The notes under the pieces were generated by a model. That model ran no database searches. It was not told the origin of the DNA and saw nothing but the letters and a program-made list of their open reading frames with translations. From Thermoactinomycetaceae bacterium (lineage in GTDB: Bacteria > Bacillota > Bacilli > Thermoactinomycetales > Thermoactinomycetaceae): a stretch of 64,000 nt of DNA. Positions 38,993 through 48,900 of the stretch are shown one piece after another. Numbering within the stretch: the first letter of the stretch is position 1; every line of letters begins with the position of its first letter. The position numbers and the translations under genes are program-made. The stretch lies in contig JANWIG010000006.1 of the NCBI GenBank assembly GCA_025449975.1, positions 1 through 64,000 of the forward strand, read 5' to 3'.

Positions 38993-40240
38993 ATGAAAAA
39001 AAATCGGGTTGTGATTACTGGTTTTGGGCTAATTACCCCGATTGGCAATGATGTAGATACCTTTTGGAGCAATCTAGTTGCTGGCAAATCGGGTGTAGGG
39101 CCTATTACTCAATTTGATGCTTCAGATTACCCTGTCCGGATTGCGGCAGAGGTAAAGGATTTTGATCCAACGAAATATCTCTCGAGAAGAGAAGCGAGAA
39201 GAATGGATCGGTTTACCCAGTTTGCTGTTTCAGCAGCTAAATTGGCTGTCGAACATGCTAAACTGGATATGGGGAAAGTCGACGCAGAACGAGTTGGGGT
39301 TTACATTGGTTCAGGGATCGGTGGATTAAGCACTTTGGAAGCACAGCATAAAGTTTTGCTGCAGCGTGGACCCAGACGGGTGAGCCCATTTTTTATCCCG
39401 ATGATGATTGCAAATATGGCTTCCGGACAAGTATCGATTCATATTGGAGCAAAAGGACCCAATAGTTCCTCCATCACCGCATGTGCGACAGGGACACATA
39501 GCATTGGTGATGCTTTCCGTATTCTTCAATATGGTGATGCCGATGTGATGTTAGCTGGAGGAGCAGAAGCAACGATTTTACCGCTTGCCTTTGCTGGTTT
39601 TTCAACCATGGGGGCTCTTTCGAATCGAAATGAGGAGCCTGAGAAAGCGAGTCGCCCATTTGATCGGGATCGCGACGGCTTTGTCATGGGAGAAGGGGCA
39701 GGTGTCTTGGTATTGGAAACATTGGATCATGCATTGCAGCGCGGAGCTACCATTTATGGGGAGATTGCTGGATATGGGATGACCGCGGATGCCCACCATC
39801 TCACGAGTCCAGATCCAACCGGTATGGGTCCAGCGCGCAGCATGATCAATGCGATTCGAGATGCAGGGCTTGAACCAACCGATATTGATTATATCAATGC
39901 GCATGGAACATCCACACCACTGAACGAGAAGTATGAAACGATTGCCATCAAAAGAGCGTTTGGCGACCATGCCTATCAGCTAGCGATTAGTTCCAATAAA
40001 TCGATGATCGGACACTTGTTAGGTGCAGCGGGTGGAGTAGAAGCGATTGCGACGGTCTTGACATTGAAAAATCAGATCATTCCACCGACTATCAACTACG
40101 AGAATCCGGATCCGGATTGTGATTTGGATTATGTACCAAATGAAGCACGACAGGCGCGCGTGCGTACTGCCATCTCTAACTCGCTTGGTTTTGGCGGTCA
40201 CAACGCAACGATTCTGTTACGTGCTTATGAGGAAGTGTAA
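38993..40240 (+). CDS. fabF: Beta-ketoacyl-ACP synthase II (FabF)
   Basis: 415 aa, with GGCAGGAGA before the ATG. The Cys-His-His triad is visible: [21 protein letters not shown] and [13 protein letters not shown]. It elongates acyl-ACP with malonyl-ACP. Its position between acpP and rnc resembles many Gram-positives but not B. subtilis, where fabF is unlinked. Confidence 0.97.
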   Translation: MKKNRVVITGFGLITPIGNDVDTFWSNLVAGKSGVGPITQFDASDYPVRIAAEVKDFDPTKYLSRREARRMDRFTQFAVSAAKLAVEHAKLDMGKVDAERVGVYIGSGIGGLSTLEAQHKVLLQRGPRRVSPFFIPMMIANMASGQVSIHIGAKGPNSSSITACATGTHSIGDAFRILQYGDADVMLAGGAEATILPLAFAGFSTMGALSNRNEEPEKASRPFDRDRDGFVMGEGAGVLVLETLDHALQRGATIYGEIAGYGMTADAHHLTSPDPTGMGPARSMINAIRDAGLEPTDIDYINAHGTSTPLNEKYETIAIKRAFGDHAYQLAISSNKSMIGHLLGAAGGVEAIATVLTLKNQIIPPTINYENPDPDCDLDYVPNEARQARVRTAISNSLGFGGHNATILLRAYEEV

Positions 40241-40246
40241 TCGCAA

Positions 40247-40957
40247 GTGGTAAGACATAAACCGAACCTTCACCATTTGGAACAGTTGATCAATGTCACT
40301 TTTCGAAATCGGAAGCTGTTTCAGCAAGCGTTTACTCATACCTCTTACGCCCATGAACGGAAAAACTATGGTACTGAGCAAGATAATGAACGATTAGAAT
40401 TTTTAGGAGATGCGATTCTGGAGTTAGCTGTTTCTGAATACCTCTTTCATCGATACCCCCATATGAGCGAAGGGGAACTGACTCGAACCAGGGCCAGAGT
40501 AGTCTGTGAACCTTCCCTTGCCGCTTTCGCCAAGGAGTTAAACTTTGGACAATATGTGCGCTTGGGGAAAGGAGAAGAAATGACTGGCGGTCGGACACGC
40601 CCTTCGCTTTTAGCAGATGTATTCGAAGCTTTTATCGGTGCCCTTTTTCTAGACCAAGGGTTAGATGTGGTACGTCGCTTCTTAAACACCGTAGTTTTTC
40701 CGAAAGTGAGTGGAGATTTCCTAACTCGCGTAATGGATGCGAAAAGTCAATTGCAAGAGCTGGTTCAGCAAGAGAGAATCGGACCTTTGGAATATCGGAT
40801 TGTCGATGTTCAAGGTCCAGCCCATGATCGACACTTTGTGGCAGAAGTACATTTAGATAATAAACGTTTAGGAGTTGGCTCGGGGAGGTCTAAAAAAGAA
40901 GCAGAACAACAAGCAGCTTCCCAAGCATTGAAAAAATGGAAAGAAAAGAAAGTATAA
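40247..40957 (+). CDS. rnc: Ribonuclease III
   Basis: 236 aa from GTG 40247. The catalytic signature [21 protein letters not shown] is followed by the second metal-site block [20 protein letters not shown]-terminal dsRNA-binding domain carries [21 protein letters not shown]. It processes rRNA precursors and SRP RNA. In Bacillus smc follows directly; here an accessory island of about 12 kb intervenes. Confidence 0.97.
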   Translation: MVRHKPNLHHLEQLINVTFRNRKLFQQAFTHTSYAHERKNYGTEQDNERLEFLGDAILELAVSEYLFHRYPHMSEGELTRTRARVVCEPSLAAFAKELNFGQYVRLGKGEEMTGGRTRPSLLADVFEAFIGALFLDQGLDVVRRFLNTVVFPKVSGDFLTRVMDAKSQLQELVQQERIGPLEYRIVDVQGPAHDRHFVAEVHLDNKRLGVGSGRSKKEAEQQAASQALKKWKEKKV

Positions 40958-40958
40958 G

Positions 40959-40985
40959 AGCCACTGTTTGGTTAAAACAGTGGCT
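40959..40985 (+). terminator. Terminator after rnc
   Basis: A perfect 11-bp stem, AGCCACTGTTT with AAACAGTGGCT, has a 5-nt loop; only a short T-containing tail (GTTAT) follows. Confidence 0.7.
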
Positions 40986-41028
40986 GTTATACTGAATGAA
41001 AGATCCCTATTTTACAAAAACATACATG

Positions 41029-41168
41029 CGGGCAATGGCTATAAGGAGGCAGTGAACGCTGCTACTGCGATGAGGTAGATCCCATTTGGCTACCAGGTCG
41101 GCGAACATTTATGCCAAAGGTATCTGTCAACGCTTCGATCGCTTTCGGAGCTTGCGATACCTTTTTTT
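41029..41168 (+). ncRNA. Candidate three-way-junction RNA with terminator upstream of the EamA gene
   Basis: The segment closes with GGCA and TGCC arms (41031-41034 with 41112-41115) around two hairpins: GCAGT with ACTGC (41048-41052 with 41064-41068) and GGTAG with CTACC (41074-41078 with 41090-41094). A strong intrinsic terminator follows: AAAGGTATC (41116-41124) with GATACCTTT (41156-41164), an inner GCTTCG/CGGAGC stem, and seven T. This aptamer-plus-terminator layout about 160 nt before a transporter gene resembles a riboswitch. It matches no class I recognise, and an independent sRNA is equally possible. Confidence 0.5.
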
Positions 41169-41327
41169 CATGTGAGCGAAATATCTGGATAGTCCTTTTT
41201 TTCAATCAATCGGATTTAAATTACTTATTTGAAAGGAAAATATATAAGTGTGCGTTTCAATCTGCTCTTCAAGAGATCCTATAGCTCTTTCCCAAGCGTT
41301 ACCATGATGGTGAAAGGTGAATAAAAA

Positions 41328-42230
41328 ATGCCTTATGTAAAGATGGCCTGTGCGATGTTGATCCTCGGTAGCTATGTGGTCGCAGGAAAGCTGATCACTG
41401 CTAAATTTCCTGTTTTTTTAGCTTCGGAATTGCGGTTGTTGTTAGCAGTTTTGTTTCTCTATTTGCTGATGGTTATTCAAAAAAAGAGGTTTCCTCGCCT
41501 TAGTAAAAGAGATAATCTGATTGTTTTTACGCAATCTTTTTTTGGGACCTTTATCTTTAATGTCTGTTTTCTTTATGGACTCAAGTATACCAGTGGAATT
41601 GAGTCAGGAATCGTTTTTAGTACGACGGCTGCTTGGATAGGATTGATTTCGTTTTTTATTTTAAAGGAGAAGATAGGGAACTCCCAATTGTTAGGGATCT
41701 TTTGTGCGGTGTTGGGAGTGCTCGCGCTCAACGTTTTAGGGAGCTTAGAACAGCAGGATCATTCCTTTCATCTATTAGGAAACCTTCTGATTCTTTGTAC
41801 GGTGATCGGTGAAGCGATCTTTGTTACTTTTGGGAAGCTCACTTCTAAACAGGTGAGCCCCTTAACGATTACGTTTATGGTTAATCTTTATGGCTGTGCC
41901 TTGTTTTTGCCTTTTGCTCTATTTGAGCTTCCTTCTTTTTCATTTGCGGAAATCACCTTTGCTGATTGGATGCTGATTGTTTATGCTGGGATTATCGTCG
42001 CTGTGTTTGCGTTTGTATTAATGACCCAAGCGGTGAAGGAAGCGCCAGCTAATCGGATTGCTCCATTTACAGCGATCGTTCCTTTGAGTGCTGTTTTTTT
42101 CTCTTACTTTATCTTAAATGAACCGATTGTTTGGTATCATTACATTGGTCTACTCTTCGTTTTGCTGGGAATCTACTTTTCGACAAGGGCGAAATCTCCG
42201 AACATCTCGACGGCAGAAAAAAAAGAATAA
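41328..42230 (+). CDS. EamA/DMT-family drug/metabolite transporter
   Basis: 300 aa with GAAAGGTGA before the ATG. It has about ten hydrophobic segments in two EamA halves; each half has the typical pattern ending in a short charged loop, and the second carries FTAIVPLSAVFFSYFILNEPI. It probably exports or imports a small metabolite across the cytoplasmic membrane; the substrate is unknown. The upstream three-way-junction RNA and terminator may control it. Confidence 0.9.
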   Translation: MPYVKMACAMLILGSYVVAGKLITAKFPVFLASELRLLLAVLFLYLLMVIQKKRFPRLSKRDNLIVFTQSFFGTFIFNVCFLYGLKYTSGIESGIVFSTTAAWIGLISFFILKEKIGNSQLLGIFCAVLGVLALNVLGSLEQQDHSFHLLGNLLILCTVIGEAIFVTFGKLTSKQVSPLTITFMVNLYGCALFLPFALFELPSFSFAEITFADWMLIVYAGIIVAVFAFVLMTQAVKEAPANRIAPFTAIVPLSAVFFSYFILNEPIVWYHYIGLLFVLLGIYFSTRAKSPNISTAEKKE

Positions 42231-42388
42231 AGAAAAGGATGAAATTTCCATCAGGCTTTGTCTCTACGACCAGTCTAGGAGGGCAATGGCGCATTCTTTG
42301 GCGAGGATCCGACTGGATCGTAGAGGCATTCATTATAAATTGAGTGATCCTATAAAGTTTTTATAATTTGTCACAAATGAAAGAAGTA

Positions 42389-42416
42389 TTGAAGTTTATG
42401 CCAAGTCATATATAAT
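42389..42416 (+). promoter_or_regulatory. Predicted promoter of the 177-aa protein gene
   Basis: TTGAAG, 16 nt, then a perfect TATAAT. The spacer and -10 overlap AAGTCATATAT (42403-42413), an 11-mer repeated at 43141-43151 upstream of the next gene. Confidence 0.6.
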
Positions 42417-42542
42417 ATAATAAATTAGTAGTAAAATACATACTTTGTGAATTTACAAGAATGATGTTTGGCTTTTCACATAATAGATGAATCAATCCAT
42501 TTGATTCGAGGCATAAACGAATAAAAAAAGGAGAAAAAAGTA

Positions 42543-43076
42543 GTGGAAAATCAATTATATCTAAGGTTATCAAATCTATTTCAAGAAATCTTTCAAAATA
42601 ATGAGGTTGCAGCTTGGGCCTTTGACTGTATGGAGGATACGACCAAAAAACTAGGTATCACTTCAGAAGATGATCCGCGACTCGTTATCTCCTATCGTCG
42701 AAACCAAAAAAGACTTCATTTTACCTTCTGTAAATGGCTATTACTCGGTTTTTACTGTATGAAAGACGGTCAGCAGATGGTACGTATTCCATTACTTAAA
42801 AAAGAAATTGAACGCATTCCAGAGAAGACAAACTACGAAATTTTATCCGAATCCAAAGAACAACCTGCGATTGTCGGCTGTGCATTCTCATTGGAAACGA
42901 CCGAATCCGTTGGTGATGAGATTCTACAAATATATGATCAAACCTTACAAGCAATCCATCAGATGTCTACCAAATATACCAAATCACCTTACCGCAAATT
43001 TCATGATCCCGCATTAGCAAAAGTGATTTTTGATAAAAAGTTTCGAGAGTCATTGTTTACGACCAGCGTAAACTAA
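42543..43076 (+). CDS. Uncharacterised 177-aa protein
   Basis: 177 aa from GTG 42543 after AAAGGAGAAA. No signal peptide or membrane segment is evident. The sequence has mixed charged and aromatic content with WAFDCMED near the N-terminus and KSPYRKFHDPAL near the C-terminus, and three scattered Cys. I do not recognise the family. It precedes the pseudokinase gene in the same direction, and both share an upstream 11-mer, so they may be co-regulated. Confidence 0.75.
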   Translation: MENQLYLRLSNLFQEIFQNNEVAAWAFDCMEDTTKKLGITSEDDPRLVISYRRNQKRLHFTFCKWLLLGFYCMKDGQQMVRIPLLKKEIERIPEKTNYEILSESKEQPAIVGCAFSLETTESVGDEILQIYDQTLQAIHQMSTKYTKSPYRKFHDPALAKVIFDKKFRESLFTTSVN

Positions 43077-43140
43077 GAAATGTTCTCGTATTTTTCCATT
43101 ATAGTGAAAATCAGTGTTAAAAATTTGTGACTCTCGGTGC

Positions 43141-43155
43141 AAGTCATATATGACT
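43141..43155 (+). promoter_or_regulatory. Perfect palindrome upstream of the pseudokinase gene
   Basis: AGTCATATATGACT (43142-43155) is a perfect 14-bp palindrome. Its left part, AAGTCATATAT, repeats the 11-mer that overlaps the promoter at 42403-42413. It could be an operator. Confidence 0.4.
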
Positions 43156-43290
43156 CTAGATACAAATATTGAAATTATAATTGTTAATTTGGTCTAATTT
43201 TATTTTGCCAACAGCAAATTTATATGATATTCTCAAATTAGTATAGAGTATTTGTTAACTCAATCGTGATTTTGGATGGAGGCGAGAACG

Positions 43291-44847
43291 GTGCCAGTTT
43301 TTCGTGAGGGTGAACGCTATCAAAATAGCTACCTAATTGAAAAAGTGATTCCTTTTTTCGATGGGGAATTAGCTATTGCACGGTATAATTCGAAACGATA
43401 TTATCTTCAATCCGCACTTATGTTAAAGCCAGTTCCCTCACATGCAATCCAACAATACTTATCACTTGATCATCCATTAGTGATTCCGTATATCGATGTT
43501 TTTACTGAAGATGAGTACTTGGTTTTTGTTCGTGATTATCAACCGATTCGTCCGTTGCCTCGAGTGATTCAAGATCAAGGGGTCACTGAGGAACAGTTTA
43601 TTCGGTGGGCTAAACAGCTAGTAGACTTAGAAGATCATCTACGCGACCGTCATGTACCGATGTACATTCAAAAAGACCCGCGAAATATTGGAGTCACTAA
43701 TGATGGGAATTTGCAAGTGATATTTTGTGGATTAAGACAAATTACTTCATATGAGACAACGGTCGACTGGGGGATGTTTTTTGTTAGTCTGTTATGCGGT
43801 TATCTTCCAGAGGGAAATTTGCAACAAACGATTAGTCAATTAGAAGTATCCAAACCTTTGGTTCACGTGATTGAAAAGAGTTTAAATAGTTATCAGACGA
43901 ATCGTATTCGTAGCATTCTCGACCGTTATGAAAGTGGAATCAGAGAGGAGACAAACAATCGTTTGTCATCTGATTTCCAAACGTCTTCGCTTTTGGATCT
44001 GTTTATACAACAGCAAAAAGAACCAATCTCCCGAAATAGGATTGGAGAACGCGAGTTTGATATGCTGAAAGTAGATTTTAACTTCGGCATAAGAGGGAGG
44101 GAGCGAGAGCGGAATATGGCAAATTTATCATCACTCGAAGATGTGCGGAAACGGTATGCAAGACTGGAACAGGAGAGCTTGGGGAACTATCGTAATCAGT
44201 TGCTAGCCCAGGAGAGAGACTTGCTCACAAACTATAAGCAAGAATTACAAAGACGACAACAGGAATTGCTAGAAAAGCAAAGATTGGAATTGGAGCGTCA
44301 AGAAAGGGAGCAACTTCGTAAACTGAAAGAAGAATATGAGCGTAAGCAGAGAGAACAGCTGATGCAATCGCTCATTAAGCAAGAACAATTGGCTTGGGAA
44401 CAGCGACTCAGTGCTTTAATTGAACAGGAAAAACAAGCTTTTGAGAAACGCCGTCAAGAGATGATCGAACGATTAAATAAACGATACGAAGAGAAAGAAA
44501 AAGAATTACTAGAGAAACAAAAGAAAGAATATCAACTTCGGAGAAAAGAACGAATCATTGAGCAAAACAAAGAACTCGATTATCTCTTCGAAGATCTCCA
44601 AGATGAAGCACTCTCTCTCGATCTTGAACAGTTTGGGACAGGTTTACCGGAAGTAGAACAGGAGCCGATGTTAAATATCAATACAAGATCAGTAAGAATC
44701 GATTCCTCAGATCAATCCCTCTTTGAACAACCATTGGAACAGGCAGCAGAACAGCCAGCAGCGCAACCATCCCCAGAACCTGAACCTGAGAAGAAAAAAG
44801 AGAAAAAGAAGAAAAAATCCAAATTTAGAGAGATGTGGAGTTTCTAA
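43291..44847 (+). CDS. Predicted pseudokinase with long coiled coil
   Basis: 518 aa from GTG 43291, chosen because TGGAGGCGAG precedes it; ATG 43276 is the alternative. Residues 1-230 read like a protein-kinase fold whose active site is lost. The HRDxKPxN loop position reads YIQKDPRN (about 125-132) and the DFG position reads FCG (about 145-147), so catalytic Asp and metal Asp are absent. Residues about 275-440 are a Q/E/K/R-rich coiled coil, and a Pro/Glu then Lys-rich tail ends the protein. No membrane segment is seen. The kinase-fold reading is by eye only. Confidence 0.65.
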   Translation: MPVFREGERYQNSYLIEKVIPFFDGELAIARYNSKRYYLQSALMLKPVPSHAIQQYLSLDHPLVIPYIDVFTEDEYLVFVRDYQPIRPLPRVIQDQGVTEEQFIRWAKQLVDLEDHLRDRHVPMYIQKDPRNIGVTNDGNLQVIFCGLRQITSYETTVDWGMFFVSLLCGYLPEGNLQQTISQLEVSKPLVHVIEKSLNSYQTNRIRSILDRYESGIREETNNRLSSDFQTSSLLDLFIQQQKEPISRNRIGEREFDMLKVDFNFGIRGRERERNMANLSSLEDVRKRYARLEQESLGNYRNQLLAQERDLLTNYKQELQRRQQELLEKQRLELERQEREQLRKLKEEYERKQREQLMQSLIKQEQLAWEQRLSALIEQEKQAFEKRRQEMIERLNKRYEEKEKELLEKQKKEYQLRRKERIIEQNKELDYLFEDLQDEALSLDLEQFGTGLPEVEQEPMLNINTRSVRIDSSDQSLFEQPLEQAAEQPAAQPSPEPEPEKKKEKKKKKSKFREMWSF

Positions 44848-45371
44848 AAAACTCAAGAAAAAATTAACAAAGGTATAGGAATTTTGTTAAAATTTTATAA
44901 TGAAAGCGTAATCATTTTATGATTTCCGATCCCGAAAAAGTCGATCAAGAACCGTTGGAACCTTAGTGACAAGCTAGATTTGGCTTTGTACTTTCGAATA
45001 CGGAAGGCGACGATGGAACGGGGTTCATCAGAGTGATGATCTCTCTGATGAATAAATAAGGGAACATAAAGAAAAAGATGAGGGGGAATTGGCTCCCTCA
45101 TCTTTTTCTTTACATCGAAACGCACTTATGTTTCGAATTTCGAAATTTCCTGTGTGTTTTGAGCTGCTTTTGTTATATTAATAGAAGCGAAACGGCAATT
45201 CTCTATATGTAGTATTGGAGAAACCTTGGAAGAGAAAGGGTTTAAACGAACTACAATGGAAATAACAGAGCGGGCTCCCTTCATCCTCTTCTCGCTCCAT
45301 CATTTCCCCAGTGAGTGCCTTCGATTCGGTAAGTTGAAGATAAGAAGTTTTAAAATAGAAGGAGGCTCTCT
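44848..45371. other. Gene-free stretch with two hairpins before csaA
   Basis: About 520 nt hold no convincing gene. A 10-bp hairpin (TTCATCAGAG 45024-45033 with CTCTGATGAA 45043-45052) precedes a very strong 17-bp terminator (45068-45084 with 45095-45111). A TATAAT occurs at 44896-44901 without a good -35. A possible extended -10 (TGTTATATT near 45170) may serve csaA. The 76-codon minus-strand ORF here runs through the terminator and is rejected. Confidence 0.5.
45068..45113. terminator. Strong (bidirectional) terminator upstream of csaA
   Basis: A perfect 17-bp stem, AAAGAAAAAGATGAGGG with CCCTCATCTTTTTCTTT, has a 10-nt loop. It lies about 220 nt after the pseudokinase stop, which is far for a simple 3' end and suggests a transcript within the spacer. 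Confidence 0.85.
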
Positions 45372-45704
45372 ATGATTTCATATGAGGATTTTGCAAAGGT
45401 AGAGATGAGAGTAGGACAAATTGTGAGAGCAGAAATGTTTCCAAAAGCGAGAAAACCAGCATATAAATTGTGGATTGATTTTGGTGAGGAAATCGGTATC
45501 AAAAAATCAAGTGCACAGATCACGGATCGATATGAAATAGAGAAATTAAAAGGTAAAAAAGTAATTGCTGTGACCAACTTCCCAGCAAAGCAAATTGCCG
45601 ACTTTATGTCTGAAGTATTGGTATTGGGAGTGGAAACGGAAGATGGGGCAGTATCTTTACTTGGAATCGATCATGACGTGCCTTTAGGTAGACGCGTCTT
45701 TTAA
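45372..45704 (+). CDS. csaA: CsaA, tRNA-binding OB-fold chaperone-like protein
   Basis: 110 aa, the same length as B. subtilis CsaA, with GAAGGAGG before the ATG. The OB-fold signature FAKVEMRVGQIVRAEMFPKARKPAYKL and the SSAQITDRY and NFPAKQIA blocks match the family, which resembles the C-terminal domain of MetRS. CsaA was described as an export-related chaperone that suppresses secA defects. It stands between the pseudokinase and the J-like/Sel1 genes. Confidence 0.93.
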   Translation: MISYEDFAKVEMRVGQIVRAEMFPKARKPAYKLWIDFGEEIGIKKSSAQITDRYEIEKLKGKKVIAVTNFPAKQIADFMSEVLVLGVETEDGAVSLLGIDHDVPLGRRVF

Positions 45705-45768
45705 AGAGATTTGAACAATATGTCATCACTTGGTTGGAAAAGAACCTACCCAAGGGTGAGTAACGATT

Positions 45769-45777
45769 TGTTATAAT
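45769..45777 (+). promoter_or_regulatory. Extended -10 promoter upstream of the 1240-aa Sel1 gene
   Basis: TG-T-TATAAT at 45769-45777 without a good -35 lies about 150 nt before the start. The leader holds an 11-codon ORF (ATG 45867 after AGGGAG) of unknown significance. Confidence 0.45.
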
Positions 45778-45930
45778 TTAGTATCATATAACTTTGCTAT
45801 TCACCTTACATATTTGTTGGTTAGTTTTTCGTTGAAGAAGTGAACATATCTATTAGGGAGTTTTTATGAACTGCGAAATACATTTTTATGATAAAGGATA
45901 GATCTAATTGGCACAGCGGGAGGGGATACG

Positions 45931-48900
45931 ATGCAAAATTACTATGAACTGCTACAAGTTGGACCGGACGCGACGCTGGATGAGATTCGCGAGAAGTGGG
46001 AGCAAGAATGGGAAAAATGGACAGAAAAACAAGAGATCGAGGAATGTAAGCAGGAAGCGGAGGAAATGTTGGCACAACTGCAAATCATTAAAGAGAAGTT
46101 ACTTGATTCCGCTGAAAATGAAGAAACCGATTTGACGGTAACAGATCAGGAAGAAGGTGAAGAGCACGAAAAAATAGAGGAAGCGGAAGAAGAAGAAAAG
46201 GAAGAGACGGTAGTAGAGAAGGGAATGGTGATCGAACAGCAACCACCCACAATGATGGAAGCAGAAGAAGAGGAACTCACTACAGAAGAAGAACCCACAA
46301 CGCCTCAAGAGATGAGAGAGCTGGGACTAAAATTGCTTCATGGCGATGGATTAAAGCAAGATCTTTATGCTGCAGAGAAATGGCTTAGAAAAGCGATTGA
46401 AGCAGGTGATGTGATTGCTATGCGCGAGCTCGGATGGGAGCTGCTGAAAGGAAACCATCTCGAACGCGATGTCGTGGAAGGTGAAAAATGGCTTCGCGAA
46501 GCTGCTCAAGCCGGTGATCCCGTCGCGATGGGAAGATTGGGACGTGAATTGTTGGAGATCGACTTTGCATATCGAGAAGTGGATCAAGAGAAAAGATGGG
46601 TGAGAAAGGCCAAAGAAAAAGCTTATAAATACGCTGTTGTTGAAGTGAGTTCTTTGCTTTTAGAAGGGGATTTGGTTTGGAAAAATGTGGTCGAGGGAGA
46701 GCGCTGGCTTCGTGAAGCTGCAGCCAAAGGTGATCAGCATGCGATGATCGAACTAGGGACCCTTTTAATCGAGGGAAACTTAATTGGGCGCGATGTGGAA
46801 GAAGGAAAGAAATGGCTACAGAAGGCTGCCGATGAAGGAGATAAATATGCGCGATGGAAACTCATCGACTACTTGATCGAAGGAAAACGATTAAAAAAAG
46901 ATATGGTTGTGGGAGAGAAGTGGCTACGGACCTGGGCTGAAGATGGCGATGAAGTGATGATGAGAGAGCTGGCTTTACGCTTGCTTCATGGGGAAGAGTT
47001 GGAGGCAAATCGCGAAGAAGGCGAACAATGGCTCCGCAAAGCGGCAGAACAAGGGGATTCGATTGCATTACGTGAGCTTGGTTTGCAGCTAATAAAAGGT
47101 GATTTGCTCGATCAGAATCCGGAAGAAGGAGAGAAATACTTGCGTTTAGCAGCCAAAACGGGCGAAACCGTAGCGATGCGGGAATTGGGTTTGCTGTTGC
47201 TGGATGGTACGTTGCTGTCCGGAGACATCAAAGAAGGCAAAAAATGGCTGGAAACCGCAAGTAAAGCTGGTGATGCCGAAGCGATGCGGGAGCTAGGTCT
47301 CCATCTCTTGGAAGGATATTCGATGGATCGGGATCTGGGATCGGGCGAACGTTGGCTCCGTGAAGCAGCGCTCACGGGGAATGTAGCCGCGATGAGAAGC
47401 TTGGGAATGTATTTATTGCTGGGGGATCTAATTGATCAAGATATCTGGGCTGGTGAAAAGTGGTTGCGGAGAGCGGCAGGAGCTGGCGATGCTACAGCAA
47501 TGCGCGAATTAGGTCACTTTTTGCTTGATGGCTGTTTGATCGGTCGCAATGTGAATGAAGGAGTCAAGTGGATCAGGGAAGCGGCAGAAGCTGGCGATAC
47601 CAGAGCGATGGGTGAATTAGGTTGTTATTTGTTAGAAGGAAAGCTGGTTGATAAAAGCGTCGATGAGGGCATGCGATGGCTGCGTGATGCGGCGAAAGCA
47701 GGTGATCTCCATGCGATGAAGGAGCTGGGTTGGCAGCTTTTGGCTGGCAATCACGTTGAACGAAATGTAAAAGAAGGAGAAAACTGGTTGCGCACTGCCG
47801 CAGAGCGAGGAGAAAGGGAAGCGATTCGCCGACTGGGAATCTGCTTGTTGCAAGGGATCGGTGTCAAGCAGAATCTAGAAGAGGGAGAAAAATGGCTTCA
47901 TGAGGCGGCCGAAGATGGGGATTTGACTGCGATGCGGGAGCTGGGAGAGTACTTAATTCGCGGTAAAGATCCCAAAGAGGGGGAACGCTGGCTCCGTGAA
48001 GCGGTCAGTCGCGGAGAAGTGATTGCGATGCGGGAGTTGGGGCAACAGCTTCTCGACGGAAGTAAAATCGAGGGAAATGTCGTCGAAGGTGAAAAATGGC
48101 TCCGCGAAGCAGCTGAAGCGGGCGAAAAGGGAGCGATGCGGATTTTAGGCAATCGTTTGATCCAAGGTGAAGGCGTTTTACAAGATGTTTGGGAAGGTGA
48201 AAAGTGGCTTCGAATGGCGGCAGAGGAGCGGAATGTCGAAGCGATGAGACTGCTAGGACTTTACTTGCTTAAAGGGGATCTCCTTGAGCAAGATGTCAGA
48301 GAAGGCGAAAAATGGTTGCGCAAAGCGGCTGGATCGGGTGAAGCGATTGCGATGCGTGAGCTTGGACGTCAGTTATTGAAAGGAACTCTGCTGGGACACA
48401 ACATTGAAGAAGGTGGCAAATGGTTGCGTGAGGCAGCCGAAGCAGGGGATGTGGAGGCGATGAAAGAGTTAAGCTGGCAGCTGCTCGAGGGAGATCTTAT
48501 TGGACGAAATATCAAAGAAGGTGAAAAATGGCTTCGCGAAGCAGCCGAAGCTGGAGATGCCGTAGCAATGAAAGAATTGAGCTGCAAACTGTTGGAAGGG
48601 AATTTGTTGCCTCGAGATGTGGAAGACGGTGAAAAGTGGCTCCGTGAAGCGGCGAAGAAAAAAGAGCCCGAAGCGCTAAGGATCCTCAGTTTTTGTTTGC
48701 TCGATGGTGAAGGTCTCGGGCAAGATCTAGAAGAGGGCAAATATTGGCTCCGCCAAGCGGCCGAAGCGGGCGATCTGATTGCGATGCGTGAGCTGGGCTG
48801 TGGCTTACTGAGCGGAGAAGAAATGGAACAGAATGTGAAAGAAGGAGAATACTGGCTCCGTAAAGCGGCGATGTCTCAAGAAGTCGTGGCCATGCGTGAA

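Noticed and set aside
41043-41080. AAGGAGG followed by a hairpin and ATG inside the three-way-junction RNA as a translated frame
   Set aside because: The ATG is followed almost at once by a stop (ATG AGG TAG), so no peptide is supported.
41029-41168. SRP RNA or a T-box leader
   Set aside because: The SRP GGAAG domain and the T-box GGGTGGNACCGCG sequence are both absent.
42118-42366. Two overlapping ORFs of 70-82 codons after the EamA gene
   Set aside because: They begin inside the EamA coding region in other frames and lack ribosome binding sites.
44895-45125. 76-codon minus-strand ORF
   Set aside because: It reads through the 17-bp terminator and hairpin region and has no plausible ribosome binding site.
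45116-45140. CGAAAC/GTTTCG inverted repeat as a LexA (SOS) box
   Set aside because: The Bacillus SOS box needs CGAAC-N4-GTTCG; the half-sites and the 8-nt spacing here do not fit.
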